Source: Methanospirillum sp. (lineage in GTDB: Archaea > Halobacteriota > Methanomicrobia > Methanomicrobiales > Methanospirillaceae). Taken from it: 48,472 bases of DNA. Of this stretch, positions 34,913 to 44,023 are shown piece by piece. The first letter of the stretch is position 1, and every line of letters starts with the position of its first letter. The stretch is taken from the NCBI GenBank assembly GCA_012728895.1, contig JAAYEG010000014.1:1-48472 (forward strand). The letters run 5' to 3'. The notes under the pieces are model-generated. The model ran no database searches. It was not told where the DNA came from and saw only the letters and a list, made by a program, of their open reading frames with translations. The position numbers were made by a program, and so were the translations under genes.

Positions 34913-35068
34913 ATGATAAACAATATGCATCCAGAGCTACCAACGTGGAATGAGATGAATACACCTGGACCGGGCGCCGAGATTGGGCAGGGGCCCAACG
35001 GCAACCCCTGGGGCGAAGAACCAGGTTTCCGGCCGGGTGACGCAGGAGACAACGGATGCGTTCAATGA
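34913..35068 (+). CDS. Possible 51-residue Gly/Pro-rich small protein, overlapping the dockerin-type gene
   Basis: An ATG at 34913 (or 34925, preceded by AAGGATGAT) opens 51 codons: Gly, Pro, Asn and Glu-rich with two Trp (PELPTWNEMN, NGNPWGEEPGF). The TGA at 35066-35068 forms an ATGA overlap with the second in-frame ATG of the next gene and lies 13 bases into its longer form. Such overlap is common for translationally coupled genes and here would join it to the secreted protein. There is no family match that I know, and the composition could also arise by chance. Treat as a candidate. Confidence 0.3.
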   Translation: MINNMHPELPTWNEMNTPGPGAEIGQGPNGNPWGEEPGFRPGDAGDNGCVQ

Positions 35069-36129
35069 AGAGGATAGGGAGACTCTTGCCGCTGTTTCTT
35101 GTCGTCGTTGCCTCTGTAGGCGCGACTGCAGGGGCGGACCCCGGATCGGATCTGCAGTCTGAAGGGACGTATGCCGAGGCCCTCGTCCACTACAGTGTCG
35201 GCGGTCAGGCCTGGAGCCTGGCCTGGGGCGAGACCAGGGTCTCTTCGATCAGGCACTACCTGGTCCAATCGAAAGCAGCGTATACCGCCTGTCTGAACAC
35301 AGCAGGTTCGGTCGACGACCCAACGAACGCGGCGAACCTCGCGCTTCTCAGGTCTATCTCGAACGCGTACATCAACCTGGCCGACGCTGCGTTCGGGATG
35401 TACGATGGGGCGGACATCTACGCCAGCGGTCGGATGCAGATGGCCGCCGGAGATTTCACCTCTGCCGCTTCCTCGTTCCAGACCGCCGCCGCGTCGTTCG
35501 CTGACTCGCAGACACTGTTCGACCAGGCGGTGGCACACCTCGTGAACACGGTCTACGAGGGCACCGATTTCGGTGACGGCGCGGCATACACGGGAACGAT
35601 CATCCCTGTCCTGGGTGCCAGGGCCTCCTACATGAACGAGTTCGCCACGTATGCATTGGGATGGCAGCAGACGGCGCTCGCATACCAGGCACACAGCACC
35701 GGTCGCAGGGACGCGTTCTCGGATGCGACCCGCCAGGCGATGGACTACTTCGCCTCCCTGCGTCAATCCACGAGTTTCGGTGCTGATGCGACGAGCAATT
35801 ACAAAGTCCTCGCAACGCTGATGGAGAGCGCATTCCCGACAGCCACCCCCACGGAAACGGTGACGATGACCCCGACGAAGACCCCGACGTCGGCACCAGG
35901 TTCACGGATCGTCCCGGTGTTCGGAAGCGACAGGGTCCCGATCGACCCCGACGGCGACGGCCTGTACCAGGATGTCAACGGTAACGGCCGGACCGACTTC
36001 GCGGACGCGGTGCTATTCTTCAACCAGATGGCCTGGATCGAGGAGCACGAACCCCTGTCCGCTTTCGACTTCAACCGCAACGGGAGGATCGATTTTGCCG
36101 ATGTCACACGGCTCTTCAACCAGATCTGA
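35056..36129 (+). CDS. Secreted protein with C-terminal dockerin-like calcium-binding repeats
   Basis: A 357-residue exported protein. A signal peptide (MKRIGRLLPLFLVVVASVGA, cleaved around ATAGADP) precedes an all-helical, Ala-rich domain of about 230 residues (LVQSKAAYTACLNTAG, YINLADAAFGMYDGADIYAS, FTSAASSFQTAAASFADSQ). A Thr/Pro linker (TPTETVTMTPTKTPTSAPG) follows. The C terminus holds two EF-hand-like loops, DPDGDGLYQDVNGNGRTDFA and DFNRNGRIDFADVTRLFNQ, a type I dockerin-like pair common at the ends of surface proteins of Methanomicrobiales. It probably docks a helical sensor or scaffold part to a cell-surface partner in a calcium-dependent way; no cohesin is in the window. ATG 35056 has GGAG seven bases upstream. 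Confidence 0.88.
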   Translation: MRSMKRIGRLLPLFLVVVASVGATAGADPGSDLQSEGTYAEALVHYSVGGQAWSLAWGETRVSSIRHYLVQSKAAYTACLNTAGSVDDPTNAANLALLRSISNAYINLADAAFGMYDGADIYASGRMQMAAGDFTSAASSFQTAAASFADSQTLFDQAVAHLVNTVYEGTDFGDGAAYTGTIIPVLGARASYMNEFATYALGWQQTALAYQAHSTGRRDAFSDATRQAMDYFASLRQSTSFGADATSNYKVLATLMESAFPTATPTETVTMTPTKTPTSAPGSRIVPVFGSDRVPIDPDGDGLYQDVNGNGRTDFADAVLFFNQMAWIEEHEPLSAFDFNRNGRIDFADVTRLFNQI

Positions 36130-37296
36130 CCACTTTATCCACCGGGAGGATCTACAGGATGATCCCCTGGCACTCCCCATAGGTGGATCCCGTGCCGACA
36201 CGCTGCCTCGCACCGTGAGAAGGAACGCTGTCTCGCCGGGGACGCCGGCACAGGACGGGGAGCGTCAGACGCCATCCATTGATGAAACCCGTCCCCAAAT
36301 AGCCCTTTACCCGGGAATCGACCAACAGGCGCATCGCCTCCTGCTGTCTATCGTGACCACTATTCCGTCGAGGATGTCCCGCGGGGTTCGATCGAGGGCC
36401 GGGACATGATATCCGGCCCGCACGGATCGGTTCGGATACGCGGAATGCGATCCTCGACATGCTCTGTGATCGTCACTGGAACCATCAACGGGGGGCGTTC
36501 TGATCTCGTTGTTGACCGTCTCGCTGCGAATTTTTTTTCACTGCGCTCCCCGTCCCCATGAGGGACGATCGGGAACTGATAGACCGAAATGCTTCCTTCG
36601 GGGCAGCGATTGATGGCAATGTCTCCGTCGAAGGGAACCGGTCATCAGCCGTCCTGCTGGCGTGCCATCGCTCTCTTTGTCTCGGAACGGACAGGGGGCG
36701 GTCGAGACGTTCGGCCTTTTCTGGCAGGATCGAGTCCCCGCTCGTGCGAGGGCGATCCACCGTGGTCTTTGAGACGACACTCCCGTTCCTCTCGACGATG
36801 CGTGAGAAGGCACCGGGGGAGGGAGCGCGGAAAGACCCAGTCAGACGGCCCCGATCGGAAACTGTACGTCTCATGGCGGTTCGCGCGGGAAGCGGCGGCA
36901 GGTTACCCCAACGCGAGCGCCTGCATCCGCCCGGCGAATCCGGGTATCAGGGAACAAGGAATCCGTCCCTATCCTCCCTCGGGTCAGTTCGGAACACGCG
37001 CCATCGGGGCCGTGCGTTGAATATGAGAGTATACTTCAGGCCAGGAGAACCGCCGGTTCCAGGGCACACACCTCACCTCGTGCCCGGTTATTCGGCATTC
37101 CGGCTGTCCGGCACGAAGGAGGCAGGCGTTCCGGCATCCCGTTTTCCCGTCCCAACGGGAGTAGGGCAGCGGTCGTTCGAGCGGGTTCATTCACGGGCCG
37201 GGAGCGGAAAAGCGGTTCGCCGCTCGTCCGGGGCACGATCGCCAGTCTCGCCTCCTGACACATCATTATCACGGGCGGCACCAAACCAGAGACCGC
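36130..37296. other. Long GC-rich spacer without a recognisable gene
   Basis: About 1.17 kb. A run of eight T at 36531-36538 may end a transcript. Frames on both strands have non-coding composition. Just before hisD, ATCATTATC (37262-37270) is TATA-like and would give a leaderless hisD mRNA. Confidence 0.5.
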
Positions 37297-38541
37297 ATGC
37301 TTCAGGTCATGGATATCGAGACGTGGGTGACCGGAAGGCGGTCGAACCTCGACGAGGCGAAGCGATCCGCGGCCGATATGATCGAACTCGTCCGAAGCGG
37401 GGGCGACGGCGCCCTCCTCCGGCTGGCGCAGCGATACGAGCCCGGGTGTGAGTCGGTGCGGATCTCGAGGGAGGAGATCGAGGACGCGTACGCCAAGGTG
37501 GACGAGCACCTCGTCGAACACGTCATGGAGGCCGCCAGGCGCATCGCCCGGTTCCACGAACGGCAGAAAGAGCGTGCCCTCTGGCTCGAGGAGTTCGAGC
37601 CGGGGATCACCCTCGGCGTCAAGACCACTCCCCTCGATCGCGCCGGCCTCTACGTCCCTGGCCGGCGGGCTGCGTACCCCTCGACCGCGCTCATGAACGC
37701 GATCCCCGCCAGGGTGGCCGGCGTGCCGTCGCTCTGCGCCTGCTCCCCCCCGCCGATCCTGCCGCTCACGCTCGTTGCGCTCGACTGCGTGGGCGTCGAC
37801 GAGATCTACCGTGCCGGTGGAGCGCAGGCCATCGCCGCCATGGCACTCGGGACGGAGACCATCCGTCCGTGCTGGAAGATCGTCGGCCCCGGGAACGCCT
37901 ACGTGACGGCAGCGAAGATCCTCCTCCGTGACGAGGCGGAGATCGACTTTCCGGCAGGTCCCAGCGAGATCGGGATCATCGCCGACCGATCGGCGAACCC
38001 GGCCTTCATCGCGAGCGACATCCTCGCCCAGGCCGAGCACGACCCTGATGCGGCCTGTATCCTGATCACGACCGACACGGCCCTCGCCGAGCGTGTCCGG
38101 GGGGAGATCGAACGCCAGCTCGCCAACTCCCCCCGTCGGGAGATCATGGTCCGTGCGCTCTCTCAGTCCGGGTTCATCCCGGTTGCGAACCTCGACGAGG
38201 CCATCGAAGCGATGGACAGGGTGGCCCCCGAGCACCTCTCCATCATGGTGGAGGACCCGCTTCCGGTCCTCGGCGCGGTCAAGAACGCGGGCTCGATCTT
38301 CGTCGGGTCGTATGCGCCCGTCGCCGCCGGCGACTACGCCTCCGGAACCAACCACGTCCTCCCCACCGCGGGGTATGCCGCGACCTACTCCGGGCTGAAC
38401 GTGGCCCATTTCACCAAGACGTCGAGCGTGCAGGTCATCTCCCGTGCCGGCCTCGAAGCCATCGGTGATGTCGTGGAGGCCATCGCCGACGCCGAGGGGC
38501 TGCACGCCCACGCCGCATCGGTCCGGATTCGACGGGCATGA
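37297..38541 (+). CDS. hisD: Histidinol dehydrogenase
   Basis: A 414-residue zinc enzyme that oxidises L-histidinol to L-histidine in two NAD-dependent steps, the last of the pathway. Visible family features: AGLYVPGRRAAYPSTALMNA near 110, AGGAQAIAAMALGTETI near 170, FPAGPSEIGIIADRSANPAF near 218, LAQAEHDPDAACILIT near 245 with Zn-binding residues, and VAPEHLSIMVEDPLP near 308 with catalytic Glu-His. The ending HAASVRIRRA fits other members. ATG 37297 follows a TATA-like ATCATTATC by about 30 bases; ATG 37309 is an alternative. Other his genes are not in the window. Confidence 0.96.
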   Translation: MLQVMDIETWVTGRRSNLDEAKRSAADMIELVRSGGDGALLRLAQRYEPGCESVRISREEIEDAYAKVDEHLVEHVMEAARRIARFHERQKERALWLEEFEPGITLGVKTTPLDRAGLYVPGRRAAYPSTALMNAIPARVAGVPSLCACSPPPILPLTLVALDCVGVDEIYRAGGAQAIAAMALGTETIRPCWKIVGPGNAYVTAAKILLRDEAEIDFPAGPSEIGIIADRSANPAFIASDILAQAEHDPDAACILITTDTALAERVRGEIERQLANSPRREIMVRALSQSGFIPVANLDEAIEAMDRVAPEHLSIMVEDPLPVLGAVKNAGSIFVGSYAPVAAGDYASGTNHVLPTAGYAATYSGLNVAHFTKTSSVQVISRAGLEAIGDVVEAIADAEGLHAHAASVRIRRA

Positions 38542-39766
38542 GGGGGACGGGGCCCATCGCCCGAGGGCCGGAGGCGTCCACGGCGCCGGCGTCGAGAGGC
38601 TAGGGGTCGTGGCAGGATGCCGTAGGAGAGGGCGGAACGACACGCGGTCCGCCGTCGTTCGAGGTCGACGCCGAAGTGGTTATGCGATCGCTCCGGTACC
38701 GGCAGTTCCGTGGACGTGAACACTTCTGGACGGGGACACCCTCCCAGGGGGCTCGCCCCGATGACCGCGGAAAGACGGGGGACGAGACCGTTTCCGGTTG
38801 ACGGGTCCGTGCTCTTCTCGAGCGGATCGAGACGCGCCAAGCGGCTCGGACGCTCATGGAGAGAGCACCTCCCGGACGTGCGGTCTCCCGGGAACCCATC
38901 CCTGAAAGAACTGGTGTTCAGGAGGGCCCGTGTCTCTTTTCGCAGGTACGACCGCCGGGCGATACCCGCTCTGAACGCCCACTGACACTCCCGTAGAAAG
39001 GGCGCGGTTGGCAAGAACCCGGTGACTCGACCGTTCATGCCCTGTGTCGATCCTGCCGGGACCGCTCCTCGAAGAGCGGGGCCCGGGGCGTTCGCGAGCG
39101 GGATCCGGGGGACCACGACATCGGCACCCTCGTCGACGTTCGTATCCAGCCGCTCCCGTAAAGACGACCCCCGGAGGTTGGCTCCCGCCCCAGAGAGGGA
39201 CAGCTTCTGCCCAATCCCCTGTCACGATGGGTGGGGGCGAGGTGGGAGGTCGTCCGGTGAAGAGAGCCGTACCAGGCCTCCAACCATCCCGGTACCCGGG
39301 TGTCGTCTCGACAATCGGTCCATGGGCCCATCGATCACCCGTGCGCACGGACGTCCGGGATACCCGGCGGGGTATCACGGCCCTCGATGACCCGGCAGAA
39401 CGGTGGCCTCTCTGTGCCCGGTTCGGCGACCCGCGTGTAACCGGGGACGTCGCATACCCGCTGCAATCCCGGCCCATCGTGGATCGAACCACGACACTCC
39501 TGCTCTCCGATCCATCCCTCTTCACCGATCGCGGTATGGTCACTTTCGCTCCGCGTCACTCCCATGTCATATTCCCGAAGCGTCACTCTCATCTGCCGGC
39601 CACCCCTGCCCGGTTCCGGGATCACATCGGTTTTTTCACGAGAACTAGAGACGACCATCGCTTCCCTGCTCGCGACCGCCAACGGCATCGCGGCTGAACC
39701 GGGATCCCCACCTTCCGCGAGAGACCACGCGGGTGTTCACCGGGATCTCTGTCCCTTGGCAGGCCT
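38542..39766. other. Long GC-rich spacer, possible remnants only
   Basis: About 1.2 kb. Minus-strand frames around 39335-39690 contain some protein-like stretches (QMRVTLREYDMGVTRSES, GERP-like mixes) but none match a family that I know. GTGGATCGAACCAC (39478-39491) is a short perfect inverted repeat that resembles a T-arm but is not part of a tRNA. Confidence 0.45.
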
Positions 39767-40898
39767 GTGACGAGTTTCCATGCTGAATACCGGGTCGTCC
39801 CCGGGCCCCGGTATCGCTTCCGCCATCCTCCGAACCTTGCGGACCTCTCGGCAGCGGACGTGATCAACGCCGCGCTCTGGAAGAAGGGACCGGCGGACCC
39901 CGCCTGTTTCGACGAACCGCCCGGTACCGCGGTGCTCGCCTGCCGACGGGGGGGCGCTGGAGGTGGAAGGCCGTGGGCCTGAGATCGTGCTCGAGCCTCG
40001 CCGATACGCGTTGCTCGTCGCGCCGCCGGACGCCCTGCTCGGCTCCCCGGAGGCCGGCCGTTACGCGTCGCTCTGCCTCAACGGCGCCGGCTCGCGGGTA
40101 CTTCACTGCCTCCCCCGCCGGTCGCCGCGCCTCTCGGTCCGGAGGTGCATGATCGTGTACCGGCTCCTCACGTCGCACCGGGAGGCCGACGCGACGATCG
40201 TGAATTCCGAGTACGATAACGGGGTCTTATCGGCACTCGATGCCGGGGACCGCGACGTGATCTTCGCGGTCGTACGGTCACTCCGGGAGCTCGTTCTGAC
40301 ATCGACCGTGCTGCTCCGGGCGGAGCGGTCAAACCGCGGGGTACGTTCGCTGTTCACGACGGCGGACCAGGGCGTCTTGCACGTCGAAGAACGCCGGCCA
40401 GCGCCATCGGGACGGGCGGGGCGACCCCGGAAACCCGGTGCAGCTCGCCCCGGGGGAAGCGGGATGGACAGGGTCTTCCTGAGCCCGCGGATGAGCGCCC
40501 CGGACGTGGCCGAACGGGGGCGCCGGCTGGACCGAACCGTCCGCGACCGGGACCGGGCTGTGCTGGAGCGGCTCCCAGGGGCGGCGAGGACGCAAGACCG
40601 CGCGACCTTCTACGCTTTCGCCGCCCCTCTCGAGGCGGCGGTGATCTCAGTTCTGGGGATCTGTGGGTGTCAGAGAGGGGGGAGGGGCGTGCCGGTTGCC
40701 GGCAGGCACCCCCACCCCTGTCCGGGATTCAGTTCGTCCGGCGTCGCAAGCAGCCGCCGCGCCGACCGTCCGGAGAGAGCGGTACCGGGATCTCAAGACC
40801 GCCGCTGGGCATGTGATATGCCTGTTTGTGTTGGGGGGGGATCTCTCTCTGGTCCCGCCTGTCTGAATCCTTTGAGGAGGTCTTCGCTGACCGGGTGA
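39767..40898 (+). pseudogene. Unrecognised gene broken by a frameshift
   Basis: From GTG 39767 the frame is protein-like with GC-rich third positions (FRHPPNLADLSAADVINAAL, DEPPGTAVLAC) until about 39943, where it runs into a GGGGGGG stretch and soon stops at 39982. One base less would continue in the next frame: DGGALEVEGRGPEIVLEPRR, YALLVAPPDALLGSPEAGRY, MIVYRLLTSHREADATIVNS, DRDVIFAVVRSLRELVLTST, RATFYAFAAPLEAAVISVLG. Coding character fades after about 40660, while the stop is at 40898. I recognise no family. It could be a decaying gene or a sequencing error in a real one. The G7 run is a likely slippage point. Confidence 0.5.
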
Positions 40899-41767
40899 CC
40901 CGGGTGAACGGGCACCGGGCTATCCTCCGGGGATGGCTGCTCTAAGTGAGAGACGGCACGGACCTTTCTCGCCCCATTTCCTTGGCCGGATCCTCCCCCA
41001 TCTGCGCGGTGTTGATGACCGTGAACGCTCCCCTGACAAGCCTTGCGAACGGCTCCTGAAAGCCACGTGGGTTCAGCCCGGTCGACCGCGAGGTCGCCGG
41101 GTGACGACCTCTCGAGAGGAGCCGGGAGGTGGAGCGATGCCGACCTCGCCCTCCCGCCTTCGCCCATCACTTCGACGAACTTCCCCCGACTGTTCTCGAG
41201 ATCTGAGCCGTCAGGTTATCGGAACCTCCATGTCTCCCGGACCGTCCCTCTGCCATGTCCTGTCCCGAGCTCACGACACTCCCGTATCGCGTCGAGGATA
41301 TCGTCCCGGGGCTTTCGCCGGACGGGATGCCCGGAAAAGTCGTCCGGGGGGTGGATTTCCATGCCCCGGGAATTCCACTGCGCCTCGCGGCGACCCGCAG
41401 GACTGTGACACAGAGGCTCTCCGCCGGCCGCGGAGAGATCGAGGGATCAGCCCCCGGACTCCGGCCCCCAGGCGTGGGGGTATCGACGGGAGCCGTCTCT
41501 CCCGCCTGATGCGCCTGCCGGGAGGAGCCGTCGATGAGGTCCGGGGCAGGAGAACACCGACGGTCACGTGAATGGCATGGAGCGATCACCCTCCGATGCC
41601 CGGATAGGGACGGGAGCGGGACGACCACCACAGGTTTCCCTCTCCCTGCATGAGCCACGGGGCTTCCGGCGATCGCGGACGAGATGTGTCCGTTCAGGGG
41701 TACGGGGGTCCGTGTCGATGGGGGCCGGGCTCTCTACCGTTCCTTTGAAACATCCTACTAAAATATC
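40899..41767. other. GC-rich spacer turning AT-rich at its right end
   Basis: No intact gene is convincing. A plus-strand frame at 41255-41509 has somewhat protein-like content (LPYRVEDIVPGLSPDGMPGK, VVRGVDFHAPGIPLRLA) but no known family. From about 41735 base composition shifts sharply to AT-rich and stays so to the thiC start. Confidence 0.4.
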
Positions 41768-41917
41768 ATGGATCCTGATATGTCCTTTTTTCATGTACTA
41801 GGGACGCTCGTCGCTATGCTGGCCCGAAACCCGGAATTATCCAGTATTACAGGAATTCCATCGAAAATATTCGAGATCAACCGTAATTTAGCTAACGAAA
41901 ACAAGTTTGATTGTTGA
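41768..41917 (+). CDS. Possible 49-residue protein in an AT-rich island upstream of thiC
   Basis: ATG 41768 follows an in-frame TAA and opens 49 codons with codon use quite unlike the neighbours (TTT, ATA, TTA, AAA): MDPDMSFFHVLGTLVAMLAR, then IPSKIFEINRNLANENKFDC. It could be a real small protein, the C-terminal remnant of an imported gene, or a chance frame in AT-rich DNA. It lies 71 bases before thiC and might affect that gene's expression if translated. Confidence 0.3.
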   Translation: MDPDMSFFHVLGTLVAMLARNPELSSITGIPSKIFEINRNLANENKFDC

Positions 41918-41956
41918 AGAGACAACCTGAATTTAGTCAGGGATTGCCAAAAGGAG

Positions 41957-41966
41957 CCTTTATCTC
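41957..41966 (+). promoter_or_regulatory. TATA box of thiC
   Basis: CCTTTATCTC lies with its centre about 27 bases before ATG 41989, so the thiC mRNA is probably leaderless. No TPP riboswitch can fit between them. Confidence 0.5.
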
Positions 41967-41988
41967 TTCTTTTATCCCATTCATCTCC

Positions 41989-43263
41989 ATGAGTCTTGTT
42001 ATCGATGCGAAGAAGGGAATCCTCACTCCGGAGATAAAAGAGGTCGCGAAGCAGGAGGGACTCGATCCCGAATTCATCCGGCGGGGTATCGCAGGAGGTC
42101 ACATCGTGATACCGATCTCACCGTACAGGGATGTCCGGCTCTGCGGAATCGGCGAGGGTCTGCGCACCAAGGTGAACGCCTCGATCGGTACATCGTCAGA
42201 CATCATCGATATCGATCTCGAGGTGGAAAAAGCCCGTCAGGCCGAGCTGGCAGGGGCCGATACTCTCATGGAGCTCTCGACCGGAGGGGACTTTGTCGAG
42301 ATCCGGCGCCGCGTGGTGGAGGCGACCAGCCTCTCGGTCGGCTCTGTCCCGCTCTACCAGGCGTTCATCGAGGCCGCACGCCGCGACGGCGCGGTGGTCC
42401 ACATGCAGGAAGACGACCTCTTCAGGATCACGGCCGAACAGGCAAAAGCCGGCACGAACTTCATGGCGATCCACACCGGGATCAACTATGAAACCATGAA
42501 ACGCCTCCAGAACCAGGGCCGACACGGGGGCCTGGTCTCGAGGGGCGGCGCCTTCATGACCGCCTGGATGCTCCATAACGAGAAAGAGAACCCGCTCTAC
42601 GCGGAGTTCGACTACCTCTGCGAGATCATGCTCGAGCACGAGGTGACGCTCTCGATGGGTAACGGTATGCGGGCTGGCGCAGTCCACGATGCGACCGACC
42701 GTGCCCAGGTCCAGGAGCTGCTCATAAACGCCGAGCTCGCTGACAAGGCGCATGCCCAGGGCATCCAGGTGATCGTCGAGGGACCCGGTCACATCCCCAT
42801 CGACGAGATCCAGGCGAACGTCATCCTCCAGAAGAGGGTCACCAATCGGAAGCCTTTCTACATGCTCGGCCCGCTCGTAACCGATATCGCGCCCGGTTAC
42901 GATGACCGGGTGGCGATGATCGGTGCCTCCCTCTCCTCGTCGTACGGCGCCGACTTCATCTGCTACGTCACTCCTGCCGAGCACCTGGCGCTCCCCACCC
43001 CGACAGAGGTCTACGAGGGCGTGATCTCGAGCCGGATCGCCGCGCACGTCGGCGATATGGTGAAGCTCGGAAAGCGCGACGACGACCTGGAGATGGGGCA
43101 CGCACGGCGTGATCTCGACTGGGAGCGTCAGTACTCTCTCGCCCTGAACCCCGAATACGCCCGGCACATCCGCGACTCCCGGAGACCGGCGGACACGGAT
43201 GCATGCACGATGTGCGGGGATTACTGCGCCCTCAAGATCGTCTCGAAGCACTTCTCGTTCTGA
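41989..43263 (+). CDS. thiC: Phosphomethylpyrimidine synthase ThiC
   Basis: A 424-residue radical SAM enzyme that converts aminoimidazole ribotide into hydroxymethylpyrimidine phosphate for thiamine. Typical parts are VNASIGTSSDIIDIDLEVEK near 58, AGADTLMELSTGGDFVEIRR near 85, MAIHTGINYETMKRL near 160, GLVSRGGAFMTAWM near 178, VIVEGPGHIPIDEIQANV near 258, and PFYMLGPLVTDIAPGYDD near 288. The iron-sulfur motif at the end is ACTMCGDYCALKI, i.e. CX2CX3C, one residue shorter than the CX2CX4C of bacterial ThiC. It is the short archaeal form without the N-terminal extension of E. coli ThiC. An oligo-T hairpin follows. Confidence 0.95.
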   Translation: MSLVIDAKKGILTPEIKEVAKQEGLDPEFIRRGIAGGHIVIPISPYRDVRLCGIGEGLRTKVNASIGTSSDIIDIDLEVEKARQAELAGADTLMELSTGGDFVEIRRRVVEATSLSVGSVPLYQAFIEAARRDGAVVHMQEDDLFRITAEQAKAGTNFMAIHTGINYETMKRLQNQGRHGGLVSRGGAFMTAWMLHNEKENPLYAEFDYLCEIMLEHEVTLSMGNGMRAGAVHDATDRAQVQELLINAELADKAHAQGIQVIVEGPGHIPIDEIQANVILQKRVTNRKPFYMLGPLVTDIAPGYDDRVAMIGASLSSSYGADFICYVTPAEHLALPTPTEVYEGVISSRIAAHVGDMVKLGKRDDDLEMGHARRDLDWERQYSLALNPEYARHIRDSRRPADTDACTMCGDYCALKIVSKHFSF

Positions 43264-43284
43264 ACACCTCTTTTTTGGCGGTGT
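43264..43284 (+). terminator. Hairpin with T6 loop after thiC
   Basis: ACACC (43264-43268) and GGTGT (43280-43284) pair around an 11-base loop containing TTTTTT. It begins directly after the stop codon and most likely ends the thiC transcript. Confidence 0.5.
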
Positions 43285-43616
43285 ACGTTCCGCGGGCGTC
43301 GGACGATCCACCCGGCCCGCAGGGGCCGGGCTTCTCTTCATCGCGATCTGGCAATCCTCAGGTGCGCCCACGGCGCGGGCGTGACATCCTGTCAGCCGAA
43401 CCCGCGGGATACCCGTCCCGATCTCCCGCGCTCATTCACCCCTCGCAAGGTCCGGTGATTGGAAAAAGGAGGTACCTGCCCGGGGCATTGGGTCCTGGGG
43501 CAGCGCTCTCGGATCGAAGCTGATATATGGATGCGGCACCTCAACCTGAATCGTTCGATGAGTCATCCTGAAGCCATTCACAGTCGCTTTCGCAAAAGGA
43601 AGGCGCGGGTGAGACC
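43285..43616. other. Spacer without a recognisable gene
   Basis: No gene seen. GATATATGG near 43521-43529 is TATA-like and might serve the following hypothetical gene with a long leader. Confidence 0.35.
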
Positions 43617-43973
43617 GTGACCCTGCCGCGCACCCACATGACCCTGACCAGCGGAAACCTCGCCCTCCTCGACCCGAAAAATCCGGAAGACGACCCCGTT
43701 GTGCCCCTCGTCGTTGTCAGTGGCCGACCCGTCGACCTCCCCCACGGTGTCGTGTACGTTCTCCGCGAAGACCTGCCGCTCGTGGAGGAGCTCCAGCATG
43801 TCTTCCGGGTGCCGGACGCGGACTTCAACACCTGGTACGACCTCGAGAGGGAGCTCTACGAGGCCCACGGGCTGGTCTACGGAGAGAACGACGAGCTCGA
43901 CCTGCTCGTCCGCCTCCTCGAAGAGCGGGGGCTCTGGCACTGTCGGGCCCCGCGGTACCTCTTCCTCGTCTGA
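43617..43973 (+). CDS. Small hypothetical protein
   Basis: Codes for 118 residues from GTG 43617; ATG 43638 is an alternative. The content is acidic and mixed alpha/beta (LVVVSGRPVDLPHGVVYVLR, DADFNTWYDLERELYEAHGL, ENDELDLLVRLLEERGLWH) with many Leu, Glu and Val, and codon use like the neighbouring genes, so it is probably real. No domain is recognised. It ends 50 bases before the pyruvate-kinase-C-like gene, so cotranscription is possible. Confidence 0.68.
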   Translation: MTLPRTHMTLTSGNLALLDPKNPEDDPVVPLVVVSGRPVDLPHGVVYVLREDLPLVEELQHVFRVPDADFNTWYDLERELYEAHGLVYGENDELDLLVRLLEERGLWHCRAPRYLFLV

Positions 43974-44023
43974 AGCCCGTGGCGGCGCGAGGTATAAGGG
44001 AAGAAAAGACCCACCCCTCTGCC

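Noticed and set aside
39478-39491. T-arm-like GTGGATCGAACCAC
   Set aside because: The loop is six bases, and no cloverleaf can be built on either strand.
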